Made by a program: the position numbers and the translations under genes. From Trichostrongylus colubriformis (Eukaryota; Nematoda; Chromadorea; Rhabditida; Trichostrongylidae), in the NCBI GenBank assembly GCA_963978905.1, contig OZ022259.1, forward strand, positions 5,394,001 to 5,458,000: a stretch of 64,000 bases of DNA, in the 5' to 3' direction. Below the pieces are notes generated by a model. That model was not told the DNA's origin, did not search any database, and saw only the letters and a program-made list of their open reading frames with translations. Below are positions 1 through 11,120 of this stretch, piece by piece; position 1 is the first letter of the stretch, and each line of letters opens with the position of its first letter.

Positions 1-3000
1 ACCTCAGAACCAAGAATAACCTCGCAAAATAGCGGGGGAAAAAGAGAAGAATGAAGGAGGCTGGGTGAAGGATGAATAAGTCCACCACGTTTGGGTTCAG
101 AACGTTTTCATGTGTTTGTATATTCTCCACCCTCGTTAGATTTTGACCTTCTGAATCTCAAAATATCGCCATATCAGTTTTCATTATTTATTTACATTTC
201 ACTGGGTTATTTTCTATTGCTTATTTGCGACTCTCTACTGCCCTTTCAGTAAGTCTATTCGCTGCTCCCGGAAATTCGCACTCAGCGTTGTGTTTCCATG
301 GATTTCCTTCAAAATGTAATTGTTACTGACATCCGTAAAATTTACAGCGTGCGAAACCTTATAATTACAGGAACATTCCACGAAAAACTCAGCGATCACC
401 TCCTTCCACCAGATGGGTTTTCAACATAAGGGTGTGTGCTATTCTCATGGCTACATGTGCATTACAAGTGCGCTCCCTGTGGGCCTTTTCGAGTGAATAA
501 TGACCATCCTCAAAGTAGTCCTGCCATAAAAAGACGTGACGTGAACAGTACTGCCTTTCTCGGTTAGCTCTTCATCTCAATCGTTGTCCTTTTTCGACTG
601 ATCTCTTGTCTGGACACTTGATTTTTTTGTCGTAAACGCGTAATTCAACCTGAGCCCTGGTTTTCACATTTTTTCCTATTTTCCATTCACTGGGGATTTT
701 TTCCATTTTCTTTTCACTGGGAAAGTAGCAGCAAAACAGAAGTAAATGGCTAGAATCCCGAAAAATGGACCCCTTTCCCACCACAAAAGAAAAAAAATGG
801 GAAGAAATTGTCGTCTCAAAACGGACATTCGAAGTTAGAAGCGATCATCGCTAGAAAAGCACGGATTCGGAAGAGCGACGTGGTGGTTTATGTTCACACC
901 TTCTGCGCATCTCTTCGAACTGCAAAGTCGTCTTTCTGAGTGGCTCGTCGTAGAATATGTCATTTGTTGTCTCGTAGGATGAATTTAATTCATACATGAT
1001 GATGTGAAGTAAGTGAAACAACGAACAATCAAGTGAAACGGAATCGGAGAACAGGCGGAAGGGTAAGAAAAAAGGTGTTCATGAAGAAATCCATCGAATT
1101 TACCCTCGACGTCTTAGCAAGGTGTCGTGTGTGCAGTATGTGCAACCCAACAAGCTACAAGCGTTAAGTTAGGTCTTACCGCAAGTCGAAATTGTCCAGT
1201 ACCGCTTTTTTTAACGCATCTCCCATAACATGTAAGGCATCTAGTGCCAGCAGTCAGAAATCATGGTTTTCTGTGGTCCCGAATAGCGCTCCTCTTGGGA
1301 AGCTTCCTGGTGCTCTTAATCGAGACGTAAGAGTAGGCTTCGTCTCCGAAGTGATCTTCGGATAATCACAAAAATAACGAAAGATACTTCTAAAAATAGT
1401 GAGGAAATAGTTAATGTCTGAAACGGTGAAAAATTTTTTCCCATCCTAATCCTGCTCGAGAGTTTGAAAAAAGTGCAAGAATAGACAATGCCCGTAAGCT
1501 TTACTGCCGGGTCCGCCAGCACCTCACGCCGCCGCCAATTGGTTGAGGGCCATAGTGGAGTATTCCCCCGCTGGGAACAGCGTCGCCATTGCTTGCTTGG
1601 ACCTCTGGCTTTCATTTACAGTTGTGCCATCTCCCCTTCCTGAAACATCCAGATTATCATTCCAGCTTTCTTCAAATGAAGAGCGAATCGCTCATAACAA
1701 ACGTGGCCAGTTGGCACGTTTTGGTCTACGGTTTCCATAGACTGCAGGAAGATTTTGCGACACTTTTGTGATCATTTCTCTTAATGCCAAGAATTTTAAA
1801 GAATCTCAAATTTTCAAAATTTTATTTATGCCGAAAATTAGAACGTAATCCCCGGAAATTAGCATTGTTATTCATGTCTATTTGATTCATATATTGAGAT
1901 AGATTCAAAAACTCAAAAGCTAAGAAACTTTTCAGAAAGAAAATTACGAAAACAAAAGAAAAATGAGGCAGAACATAAAATAAAATTATCTAACCAGACT
2001 GAGATCCCTTGTTTACGGTGGATGAAGCGGTCATGAAGGAGCAACTACCGTTTTGGACGGAACCAATCTCAATGTTTATCTTGAGGAATTGTTTTTCGCA
2101 AGAATGAAAGCCGGAACAATCCAAAATACTATGGTGCATAGTTAATGTATTGGGTCACTTCATGTATAACGTCGCTCTTTTTTTCAAGGGAAGTTTTATC
2201 TCTAAAGGCATAAGTCTGTGCAGAAATTTATATAACATCCAAATGAGATTCACCTGCTTCACAAAGAGATATGTTCATTTTTTAGGTGACTTGAAATGGA
2301 ACCGATTTATGGGGCAGTGAGGAAGTACAGGTGTGGTCGACAAGAATCGACTATACTGGCAATTAATTGAAACACCACTGAATTCCGTTGAGGGAAAACC
2401 AATCTACCATATGTCTCGCCCAAACCTACATATTTACAACCAGTAATTGGTTGATCGAGAAGCCGCGTTACTTTTTCTCAGAATTTGATTTTTCCGCCAC
2501 AGTTTGCTGATTTCCGACATTTTCTTCTTATGGAGGCAAAAATTTTTCCACTGAAAAAGTAATGAAACTCTAATACTTTGTGAAATAATGCCGACTGGAA
2601 CCCTATCACACGGTCTAAAAGTTCAGTCAAATCGCAGTTAAAATCAAAGTGGAACAGAATTTTGATGATGCAAAAAAGTCCTTTTGGATGATCTATATAG
2701 CACTGCTGAGTAAAGAAGGTAGAGGTTTGAATAACCATAGGTGATTTCCGAAAGAATCTAGAGAAGGAGCCTTGTAAGTTCTCGTACACATGATTGACTG
2801 GTTTTCCTGGAGCGGGGTATAGTGTTTTAATTAATTGCCGGCTTGGTCCATTTTTGTCGACTAGACCTACCTCTTCTAGACTAGAAGTACAGAACACTTC
2901 ACAAGGCCCTATCCGTTGCATACTTTGTTGTAGAGCAGATAAATCTCTTTCGAATGATATATAATATGTTGCACAAACATGTGAATTTATACGAAAATTT

Positions 3001-4489
3001 TTCCCTTGATGAGACAAACTTATCGAATGACTCACTGCTACTCATACGGATACTTGGTTTCTTCCCGAAAGTGTTGGGAAAAAAGGCGCAAAAAATATTC
3101 TGGTCATAAGCGAAACGTTTTCCGCTTTTCAACTGTCTGAATGGTCACTATAGAGCCTCGCAATGTTCCAAACTTGTTCTTGCCCTTATTGTTATTGGTT
3201 TTCCACTATTCCACCTACCGTAGCGAAATTTTGACAACGGGTTTTTGAAAGTATTATTTCAATTCGTTCCAGCTTCGTTTTTTTTTAATCTAGCCTGACT
3301 CATGCTGTTTCCTGGCAATTTTGCTAGCCACAAATGATTGCTATTAATTCCTCAATTCCACACGTCGCTGATTATTTGCTGCACGACGCCTCTTCCTCCC
3401 AATGATGCCGCGATGAAACAGAAAGCCTTTTCATTTGTACTCAGACAACGCTCTTTCGTGACTCTCCGGCAGACGTTTCTACAGAGATCACAGCCTTTAG
3501 TCATTAGAATTGCACCAGAAAAAGCTGAAATTACATCTCCTTCAATCATTGGTATAAGAAGTGATTAAAAAAAAGCATTCAGTAGGAGTGGGGCAAAAAG
3601 GTCTTAAAATCAGTAAACACTTTTGGCTCCTTACTTATGAACCCTAGCAATTTTACTGAACCTCTGAAATACTTGAGATTGTTTTTCCTTCTTTCTCTGT
3701 ATTATTCATGACGCCATTCCACCTAAAGTAATAACGTTTCAGCTAAAAAACCAAAAATGTCTTTGTAATCTTTTCGGGAAAATAACATCTAGAAAAATAG
3801 AAGAACGGATTAACGCGACACCTTTGAAGTAATGTAATAGATAACAAGAGCTACGATATCGTGCTCGGAAGGTCATTAGACCTTTCTTGCATGGCATTTC
3901 GAAAATATTACCACCGCTGAACCTATGGTACACTCGCATTGTTTAGTTTCTTGAAAGCACATTACATTACATACACATTACATTATCTTCGTAGTGGACA
4001 GATGGAGCAGTCCTCATGTGCAGTGCTTGCTTCTGCACTTTTTCGACTGCAGGGCAGGTGTCTAGTGCAATGGAATCTCTGAGTGCATCCGTATTTACCA
4101 TCTGCGCCGTCCACTGCTTATCGCGCGATGGCAACCACGTAGAGAGTCGGGATACACGAGAAAGTATGAACGTTAGCACAGGAATTTCGTACAAGAAAAT
4201 ACTAAAAGGGAACAGGTGGTATCGTTGGATTGAGTCAGAAATTACAATTAGGAAAAGGAAAACCATTTTTCGTATATCTCAACATTTTCTTTGATCTTAT
4301 TTTCTCCCAGTCATGTCCCATCTGCATCTCTAATTTCATTATTTCACTATTGAATAACACCCAATCGAGATTCGTAGAATATGCTTTTAATTATATCATC
4401 AGATCGGAAGGCTGTGGCACGTAACGTGACTCGTCATTTACATATGCCACCCCCTTTACTCTTGAATCTCCAGCATCGATGTTAAATAT
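1..4489. other. Gene-free, AT-rich stretch
   Basis: I find no exon chain, RNA gene or intact transposon here. The open frames are short and none has a recognisable motif or a phase-consistent splice partner. One patch of decayed coding-like sequence in inverted orientation (2330-2880) is listed separately. A GC-richer patch near 1500-1600 has open frames on both strands but no recognisable product. Confidence 0.6.
2330..2880. repeat. Two related coding-like fragments in inverted orientation
   Basis: A plus-strand frame at 2330-2446 and a minus-strand frame at about 2780-2880 encode similar peptides. Both contain VDKN followed 3-4 residues later by a QLI-x-T block and then a GKP block, and the underlying DNA is visibly alike, including a shared CAATTAATT core. 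This is what remains of an inverted duplication of some coding sequence, perhaps a transposon gene. I do not recognise the family. Both frames are surrounded by stops, so neither is functional. Confidence 0.35.
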
Positions 4490-4550
4490 TAGGTCTGTGC
4501 AGAATAAATGGCCAAAACATAACTGGCCATAACTTCGCTCGGACACAAGT

Positions 4551-4793
4551 TTACTTGTTGAAATAAAAACCATTCGAATCTACAGAATTTTGCCAACGAT
4601 CTGGTAAGGAAAATATACCACCACGATCAAATTCTGGATTGCGAGAATCAATAAAGTCAAAAATAGCATTTCTACCGTGCATACTTTCTGCCGCAGGTTT
4701 GCATCGAGAACCAGGAAATGGTGGTAATCCGTCAGGGATAGGTCTGGGGAATAAGCGGGGTGAGGGAGAGGCTCGATGCCTAACTGCATCATT
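4551..4793 (-). pseudogene. Mariner transposase C-terminal fragment (left half of M1)
   Basis: The minus strand encodes a Y-SPDL-x-x-TDYHHF block, the hallmark around the third catalytic aspartate of mariner transposases, followed in a shifted frame by the typical tail (NPEF, then a W-x-N-x-VDSNGFYF ending). Only the last ~80 residues exist and a frameshift separates the catalytic block from the tail. It lies inside the inverted dimer and cannot encode an active enzyme. Confidence 0.75.
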
Positions 4794-4879
4794 TTTTACT
4801 GGGTGCGCAAAACAACGCAAAACCCCACAGTTCGCAAGTCACCCGGCAGAAACTGATCGAGACGCTCCCTGACCCCCCT

Positions 4880-5095
4880 CATTCCCCAGACCTATCCCTG
4901 ACAGATTACCACTTTTTCCTGGTTCTCGATGCAAACCTGCGTCAGAAGGAGTTCGCCGAAACGATGCAGGTTGAAAATGCCATCGTTGACCTTAGTAATT
5001 TTCGCAATCCAGAATTTTATCCAGATGGCATATTTTGTTTACCAGATCATTGGCAATGTTGTGTAGATACGAATGGTTTTTATTTCGACAAATAA
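4880..5095 (+). pseudogene. Mariner transposase C-terminal fragment (right half of M1)
   Basis: One open frame of about 71 codons begins HSPDLSLTDYHFF and ends VDTNGFYFDK before a TAA that overlaps an AATAAA signal, as is common at the 3' end of mariner genes. It contains the third catalytic aspartate of the D,D34D-type triad only. It is the mirror partner of the minus-strand fragment 90 bp upstream. Confidence 0.75.
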
Positions 5096-5446
5096 AGTTG
5101 TGTCTGAGCGAAGTTATGGCGTTTTGAAAAAAGTAGTCCGTTTCGGCCATTTATTCTGCACAGACCTAACATTTCTTTTCTGAACGCCGTGAGCCTGATT
5201 CTGCAATCATGATCATAGTCATCCATGTAGCTCGCCGATCACGGCAGTTCCGGGTAGCCCACAAAAAGGGAGCTCGCATCTGCTTGTTTATTTCCATCAA
5301 CGCTTTTGAAAACGCTTTTATTATCGTAAACGAAGCGAAATGAAGCCTAGGCGTTGAATGACCTCTATATGGGATGCGCCATGTATTACAGCTACAACCA
5401 TAATCGTAGTGGGAGAAGAATGCCATTATGCCTGCGCAGTGATATC

Positions 5447-6827
5447 TATTGGGTTGAGGAATAAGTCCTTGCCGTTTTTTTCAACCCCGTTTTTCACATT
5501 GTTCCCTTCATCTTTTGACAAAGCTTATATACGTTTTCGATAGAGCTTTTTTTGCTCTATAAAATGCTACTATCTATTTTTCGATTAATTCGACTACCTA
5601 AAATTTATGAGGCTTGGAAATGAAGTAAGCTGAAGGCAAAAAACTGGCGTTTGCGCACCCTACCTTTCTCGTCTGCCGTCGAGATCAAAAAATGCATGTG
5701 TATATGTTTCGATAGAGCTCTTTTAGCTCTACAGAATGGTACTACTTATTACTCAAATCGCTCAACTTTTTGCTGTTTTTAAGACTCAGAAATGCAGTAC
5801 TCGCAAAAGTGTGCCCTTTGGTTATCTTCTCTTTCTCGCCTAACATCGAGATTGGAGAAGATGTGCATACACGCAATCGATAGAGCTTTCTTTGCTCTAC
5901 AAAATGATATCACTCTTCTTTTGTATCCTCTCATATTTTAGCATGTAGGGATAAGCTTCCACCTGTTTTTCAATTCAAAATTGCATAATGAAAATGAATT
6001 TTTTGGCACAATTTTTTGTATAATTCGATAGAGCTTTTCTCGCTCTACAAGATAATGTCCACGGTTTTTGTTCGAATAAATTTTTGACATTTTTTAGACC
6101 ATTTGAACGTCGACGAAATCGAGCATTTTTGACACCATATGACGAAAATGCTCGATTTCGTCGACGTTCAAATGGTCTAAAAAATGTCAAAAATTTATTC
6201 GAACAAAAACCGTGAACATTATCTTGTAGAGCGAGAAAAGCTCTATCGAATTGTACAAAAAATTGTGCCAAAAAAATTCATTTTCATTATGCAATTTTGA
6301 ATTGAAAAACAGGTGGAAGCTTATCCCTACATGCTAAAATATGAGAGGATACAAAAGAAGGATGGTACCACCTTGTAGAGCAAAAAAAGCTCTATCGATT
6401 GCGTGTATGCACATCTTCTCCAATCTCGATGTTAGGCGAGAAAGAGAAGATAACCAAAGGGCACACTTTTGCGAGTACTGCATTTCTGAGTCTTAAAAAC
6501 AGCAAAAAGTTGAGCGATTTGAGTAATAAGTAGTACCATTCTGTAGAGCTAAAAGAGCTCTATCGAAACATATACACATGCATTTTTTGATCTCGACGGC
6601 AGACGAGAAAGATAGGGTGCGCAAACGCCAGTTTTTTTGCCTTCAGCTTACTTCATTTCCAAGCCTCATAAATTTTAGGTAGTCGAATTAATCGAAAAAT
6701 AGATAGTAGCATTTTATAGAGCAAAAAAAGCTCTATCGAAAACGTATATAAGCTTTGTCAAAAGATGAAGGGAACAATGTGAAAAACGGGGTTGAAAAAC
6801 GTCAAGGACTTATTCCTCAACCCAATA
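5447..6827. repeat. 1.38-kb near-perfect palindrome F1 with periodic internal hairpins
   Basis: Two ~690-bp arms mirror around position 6137. The ends read TTGGGTTGAGGAATAAGTCC and its complement, flanked by TA on both sides, which suggests TA-targeted insertion. Each arm contains four short palindromes of the form TAGAGC-(T-rich)-GCTCTA at 5541, 5713, 5881 and 6029, mirrored at 6227 to 6735, so they recur every 148-172 bp. Sequence between them is also related, so each arm is a diverged tandem array. The arms are almost identical over the stretches compared. No transposase frame is present; open frames inside are by-products of the palindrome. A second copy starts at 62794. Confidence 0.85.
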
Positions 6828-8312
6828 TATCAGTTCGTCGTCTTCGAAGAGATGGAAAGTAACCTGATCTGGACGGATATTGATTCGGGACTTGTTCCCT
6901 CGACCACGCTAACGAGATTGCGTCACTTGCTATTTAATAAAAAAAAAGCCAAAGTTTTTTTCAGATATCTCAATGAGATCTCAGATATTTCTATACCAAT
7001 CAGAAGTGATTGATGAAAAGCATAAGTGATGGAACAGGGGGGATGAATGCTTATCAAAACTTCTTGAATACGCCATGCGCTTAACTCACTTTCGAAATCG
7101 TAAGCAGTGGTATGCTGCAGCAATTCGAGAATTCTTGAAAATGACTTACAGAGTCGGTGGTTTGGCAGTTTTCCGATCTTCCGAATATTTTATTCAATCT
7201 AACTAAGATTCCAAAAATCTTTGTTGCTTTCACAGCATTAACCGCATAGGCTACTGCTCAGCTGGAGATCCAGTGTGATGAAGAACCTTTCATGTCCACA
7301 GGGTCAAGCATAGTGTATATGGCATCGAGCCAGGGAACCAAATGCTGAAGAGGGCATCTTCATTCAATGCAGGGTCCCTTCCAACACCTCCTCCCCTCAG
7401 AGATAGTCATCGTACCCGACCTCTTCTCCGAACACGGCCATAGGCAAGCCTTTCACTTTACCTTGTGTGGAGCTGCTTGTCAGCGAAAACCTTCAATCTG
7501 CACTGAAAAATTACATACTACGGATTGACTGCTATGACTCATGATTGGACACATCACTCTTCACATTTTCGCCCCTTACTTAGACTCTTCCCACATTTTG
7601 ACTTTTTCTCAGCTTCAATTTAATGACGCTAGAGCAAGGCTACCGGAGGGCACTGATGGGGATTGTTACGCTTGACTGATAATCCTCTAAGTAGCTGGCA
7701 TTGTTCTTGAGAATCGAATGCATTTAAGGCAGGAAAGCACAAGATTTTTGTGTATTTATTCTTTATTCTTTCTGGCATGGGGGGCTTAGGCTTTCAAGCT
7801 AAGCGCTCATTACCTGTGTAGATCACCCCTTCACCAAGCTTCTACTAGGCTGATTTCCAGTTTTAAGGATCTTACTTCCACTTCCAGAGTTAATCTTCAG
7901 GTGCATGAGATTCATCGTAAATAACTTCCAAGTACTGGACTTTCTCGGGATGGAAATAATAATCATCCGAATTATACCATCGCATGAGGACGTTGTCATG
8001 GAGAGAATAGCTCGTCGTTTTGCAAAAAGCAATTTGCTATCCGCTCCTGCAATCTACCCTAGATAAGGGCAAACCATCGGTTGCAAGTCCACTTTGTTCC
8101 AGTCCTTACTATCTCATTTGTCATCTTGAAACAATACATTTGCTGACGATCTTACTATCGGAAGACCACGTCTTCGGACCTATGCTGAAGCTGAAATATC
8201 GATTCAGTTACGGTTGCATACCATATCCTCGGTTAGCTTTGACTGTACTCTAAGAAAGCTGGTTCAGAACTGGGGTTCAACTTTGCACTGACTCTGATAT
8301 CACCATTTTCCT
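6828..8312. other. No gene seen; possible trace of a retroelement
   Basis: No splice-consistent exon is visible. A short plus-strand frame around 7620-7680 ends in a peptide with LEQGYRRALMGI, loosely like the conserved tail of some nematode non-LTR reverse transcriptases, but it is too short to assign. Confidence 0.4.
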
Positions 8313-8577
8313 CGAAAAAGTCGTCACGGAAAAACGAGTTCCTTTGTTACCCATATATTCATACTATACTTGCCTAATAAGGGTCACATGCAAAGTTTCA
8401 CGCGAAAAAGTGAGACTTCGGCTAAGATACAGCTCCACAAAGTCTCGGTCGGGTGGGCGGGGCCGCCAAGCATGCCCGCCCCGCCTTCGACTGCGGTCGG
8501 AACAGAAAGTTCCGTAAAAAGTCCCATTTTTCGCGTGAAACTTTGCATGTAGCCCTTAGTATAGGCAAAACAATATA

Positions 8578-9858
8578 CAGGGTGCGCCATAATTATAGCG
8601 AATCGAAATCGAAGTCGCATAGCATGACAATTAAAGCATTTGGAAAAACCGAAACCTCCATAACATTTATTGGTCTGCTACTAAGTGAAAAATGAATTAT
8701 ACTTCGAACACATCACCGTTGACTTCAACGCAGGCCTCGAGACGTTTTGGAAACGCATCGACGGTGGCACGCAAGTAGGTGGTGTCAAGATCGTCCCATG
8801 CTTTCAGGAGGGTTTTCTTCAACGAATCGAGGGAGCGATGTGGTTTCGAACATGCTTTGGCTTCCAAGATAGACCACACGCTATAATCCATGGGATTTAA
8901 ATCAGGAGAATTGGGTGGCCACTCGTCGAAGGCGATGGAGTCTGGGAAGCTGACCTCGCACCAGTCCTGCACGATTTTCGCCTTGTGGGCAGGAGCCCCA
9001 TCTTGCTGGAACGTCCATGGGCTACTCCCAAAATGACTGTTAGCCCAGGGGAGCAATTCCTTCTTCAGCAGGTCCAGGTAGTTTCGGCTGTTGATTTTTA
9101 TTCCTTCTGGAACGAACCACAGTGGGGTCTTCCCATCAGATGTGATACCAGCAAAAACCATGACTGAAGCAGGATGAGAACACCGGCTCACGGTAGCATG
9201 CGGGTTCGAAACGCCATAAACACGATCGTTCTGCTTGTTGACAGCTTGCTCAACTGTAAACAGCTTCTCATCTGTGAACAGGATCGAGCGGTGTCGTTGG
9301 TCTCCAAATCTTCTGAGCAACAGTTTCGACCTCTCCTTCCTGTTGATTTTCTGACGATCAGTGAGCTTTTGGCATTTATTCTTTTTGAATGCCTTCAGTC
9401 CGAGACTTCGAACCATTCTCCTTAGGGTAGTCTCCTTTATCTTCAGTTCTCGCGACATTTGGCGAACCGACCTCTCGGGATTACGGCGAAATCTTTCACG
9501 TACCTTCTTGAGATTCCTCTCCGTAGAAATGGAGACGGGTCTTCCAGGTCTAAAACGGTCGTCTTCAGTTCCTAGATCTTCATATCGTTTTATGGTCCTG
9601 TAGACAACGCTGATGTGAACTCCAAGACGGCGGTGGATCTTGCGTGCCGAAACTCCTCGGAGGTGAAGCTCGATTATGGACATTCGGTGGCAGGAACTCT
9701 TAACCATTCTAGAAGGGATTTGAATGAATAGTGGTATGATTTTGTTATGATCATTGTAACGCTATGAAAACATAAAATGCCCAGAAAAAAGTAACGGGTT
9801 TGAATAAGGGGTCAAATCTCTTGCGCGCGCACATTCGCTATAATTATGGCGCACCCTG
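8578..9858 (-). mobile_element. Complete mariner of the DD37D type
   Basis: The 1281-bp element is bounded by perfect 26-bp terminal inverted repeats (8578-8603 and 9833-9858) beginning CAGGGTGCGCCATAATTATA, with a TA on each side. It contains a single uninterrupted minus-strand transposase gene. Perfect termini plus an open reading frame indicate recent insertion and possible autonomy. It sits inside a family A MITE. Confidence 0.93.
8697..9707 (-). CDS. Tc1/mariner transposase, DD37D catalytic triad
   Basis: This 336-residue intact protein excises and reinserts its own element by binding the terminal repeats. The N-terminal ~110 residues hold two helix-turn-helix units (the first around residues 10-45, the second around 65-105) joined by a GRPVSI linker resembling the AT-hook GRPR motif. 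Catalytic aspartates lie at 146 (FTDEKLF), 236 (QQDGAPAH) and 274 (NSPDLNPMDYSVW). Exactly 37 residues separate the last two, which places it in the DD37D (maT-like) group rather than D,D34D mariners or DD34E Tc1. The ATG lies 126 bp inside the right terminal repeat. No intron or frameshift is seen. Activity is inferred, not shown. Confidence 0.93.
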   Translation of the reverse strand: MVKSSCHRMSIIELHLRGVSARKIHRRLGVHISVVYRTIKRYEDLGTEDDRFRPGRPVSISTERNLKKVRERFRRNPERSVRQMSRELKIKETTLRRMVRSLGLKAFKKNKCQKLTDRQKINRKERSKLLLRRFGDQRHRSILFTDEKLFTVEQAVNKQNDRVYGVSNPHATVSRCSHPASVMVFAGITSDGKTPLWFVPEGIKINSRNYLDLLKKELLPWANSHFGSSPWTFQQDGAPAHKAKIVQDWCEVSFPDSIAFDEWPPNSPDLNPMDYSVWSILEAKACSKPHRSLDSLKKTLLKAWDDLDTTYLRATVDAFPKRLEACVEVNGDVFEV

Positions 9859-9891
9859 TAAATATACATTTTCTGTTGACGATCCCCTTGA

Positions 9892-10696
9892 ACTCCGTCT
9901 TCATCAAATTCTTTGTTCTGCTTTTATTTTACTTTTTTTGACATAAAAAGTAAGGTGCAGTCCCTACTCGCAGCAAATGAATGGGGGTGATTTTGGTACT
10001 GTACCACTCCCAGAATCAGTAAATTAAACGAGAAATTCCTTTTAAGAATCGTGTCGTTCCATTATTTGCCATGACGAGTCGGTGCCGAGGGAAGGGGAGA
10101 CTAGAAACGAAATGATGTTAAGCTAAAATTTTGTGGTTTATGGTCGTGTTGTCTGTGTACCCCGATCCCCCTCCCTTTTCTTCAACTTTCTCCACCCGCC
10201 GCTAGACGTCCTTTCAGAGGATAAGGAGGCTGAGGAGATTATGTGTGGGCACCTCTCAGAGGGGTTGTTTTGCCAAATTTCTCAGAAGAGGTAGGATGTC
10301 GTACCGAAGCCGTCTACCTCCTTGATACTACCCTTGTACCCTTTTCAGAGTCTGCAAAACGGAGATCATTCTGTTACCATATTCCCTGGTAAGAAAATGA
10401 TCGATTTCTGGAAATTTTCACGAATAATGACGATCATAACTTTTGAAGTTTATTTTTGCGTGTTACCAACTCCGATTATTCCCATGGCTATTGAGGAGCA
10501 GGACCATTTATTGTTTGATGTGAAAATTGGCCATCAATGCCATCGATCCCCGGCCTTGCGAGCATTTTCAACGCATCTTCAGACATGTGCAAAAGGGTCT
10601 CGCTCTTTTGTTTCCCCCTGTATCCTCATTAACTAGCTCATATACCAGGGTGTCAAGGGTGTCTTCCCCTCCTCTTGGCTTGGACTTGGACTGATT
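9892..10696. other. No feature seen
   Basis: Short open frames only; no splice-consistent exon, tRNA or terminal-repeat element is visible. Confidence 0.5.
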
Positions 10697-11120
10697 TAAA
10701 GGAATCGTCCACGGAAAATGAGTTTTTGTGTTACCCATATGTTTATGTTGTATTTGCCTAATGTGGGCCTCATGCCAAATTTCAAGCGAAAAAAATGTGA
10801 ATCTGGCTGAGATACAGCACCGTAAAGTACGTCCGGGTTGGCGGAGCTTCGAGTGAAAGTCTCGTCCCGTCGTACTGTTGAGGACGGAGGGTGGGACTGT
10901 TTACGTGACTTTCTGTTCCTACAATGCGTCTCCGACCACGGCGGACGACGGGACAAGGCTTTCTCTCTAAGGCCCCGCCCATCCGGACGTAATTTGTTGT
11001 GCTGTATCTCAGCCAGATTCACATTTTTGGCGTGAAATTCTGCATGAGGCTCACACTAGGCAAATACAACATAAACATATGGGTAACACAAAAATTCATT
11101 TTCCGTGGACGATTCCTTTA
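10697..11120. mobile_element. Palindromic MITE family A, copy 2
   Basis: This ~420-bp palindrome starts TAAAGGAATCGTCCACGG and ends with its complement, with TA at both outer edges. Both arms carry the family blocks (TTACCCATAT, TTGCCTAAT, the AGATACAGCAC block) and meet in a GC-rich core. It encodes no protein and must be mobilised in trans. Related copies lie at 8313, 18498 and 60325. Confidence 0.8.

Larger units (their letters stand above)
4490..5168. mobile_element. Mariner-derived inverted dimer M1 (two transposase 3' ends back to back)
   Basis: The element runs between TA dinucleotides (4490-4491 and 5167-5168) and has terminal inverted repeats that begin GGTCTGTGCAGAATAAATGG. Each half encodes the same C-terminal part of a mariner transposase on opposite strands, with both stop codons pointing outward towards the termini. 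There is no N-terminal DNA-binding part and no first or second catalytic aspartate. It therefore looks like a non-autonomous fold-back element made from two copies of one mariner end. The halves are clearly diverged from each other, so the event is old or used two different source copies. Confidence 0.8.
8313..9891. mobile_element. Palindromic MITE family A, copy 1, split by a mariner
   Basis: The left part (8313-8577) matches the family A pattern: a CACGGAAAA terminus, TTACCCATAT, TGCCTAAT, TTTCACGCGAAAAA, an AGATACAG-CTCC block, a GGGCGGGGCC core and the mirrored right arm. The right terminus resumes after the mariner as ATTTTCTGTTGACGATCCCC (9868-9887). The mariner at 8578-9858 therefore inserted into the right arm. 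The part of the arm next to the insertion is shorter than in other copies, so some sequence was lost. Confidence 0.75.

Noticed and set aside
5975..6271. 98-codon frame centred on the F1 palindrome
   Set aside because: The protein is itself the translation of an inverted repeat across the mirror centre; no codon pattern or motif supports it.
5447..6827. CRISPR-like array because of regularly spaced short palindromes
   Set aside because: The hairpins are AT-rich, the intervening units are related to each other rather than unique spacers, and the surrounding genome is eukaryotic.
7620..7680. Possible tail of a non-LTR reverse transcriptase
   Set aside because: Only about 20 residues resemble the conserved tail and no other retroelement domain is nearby.
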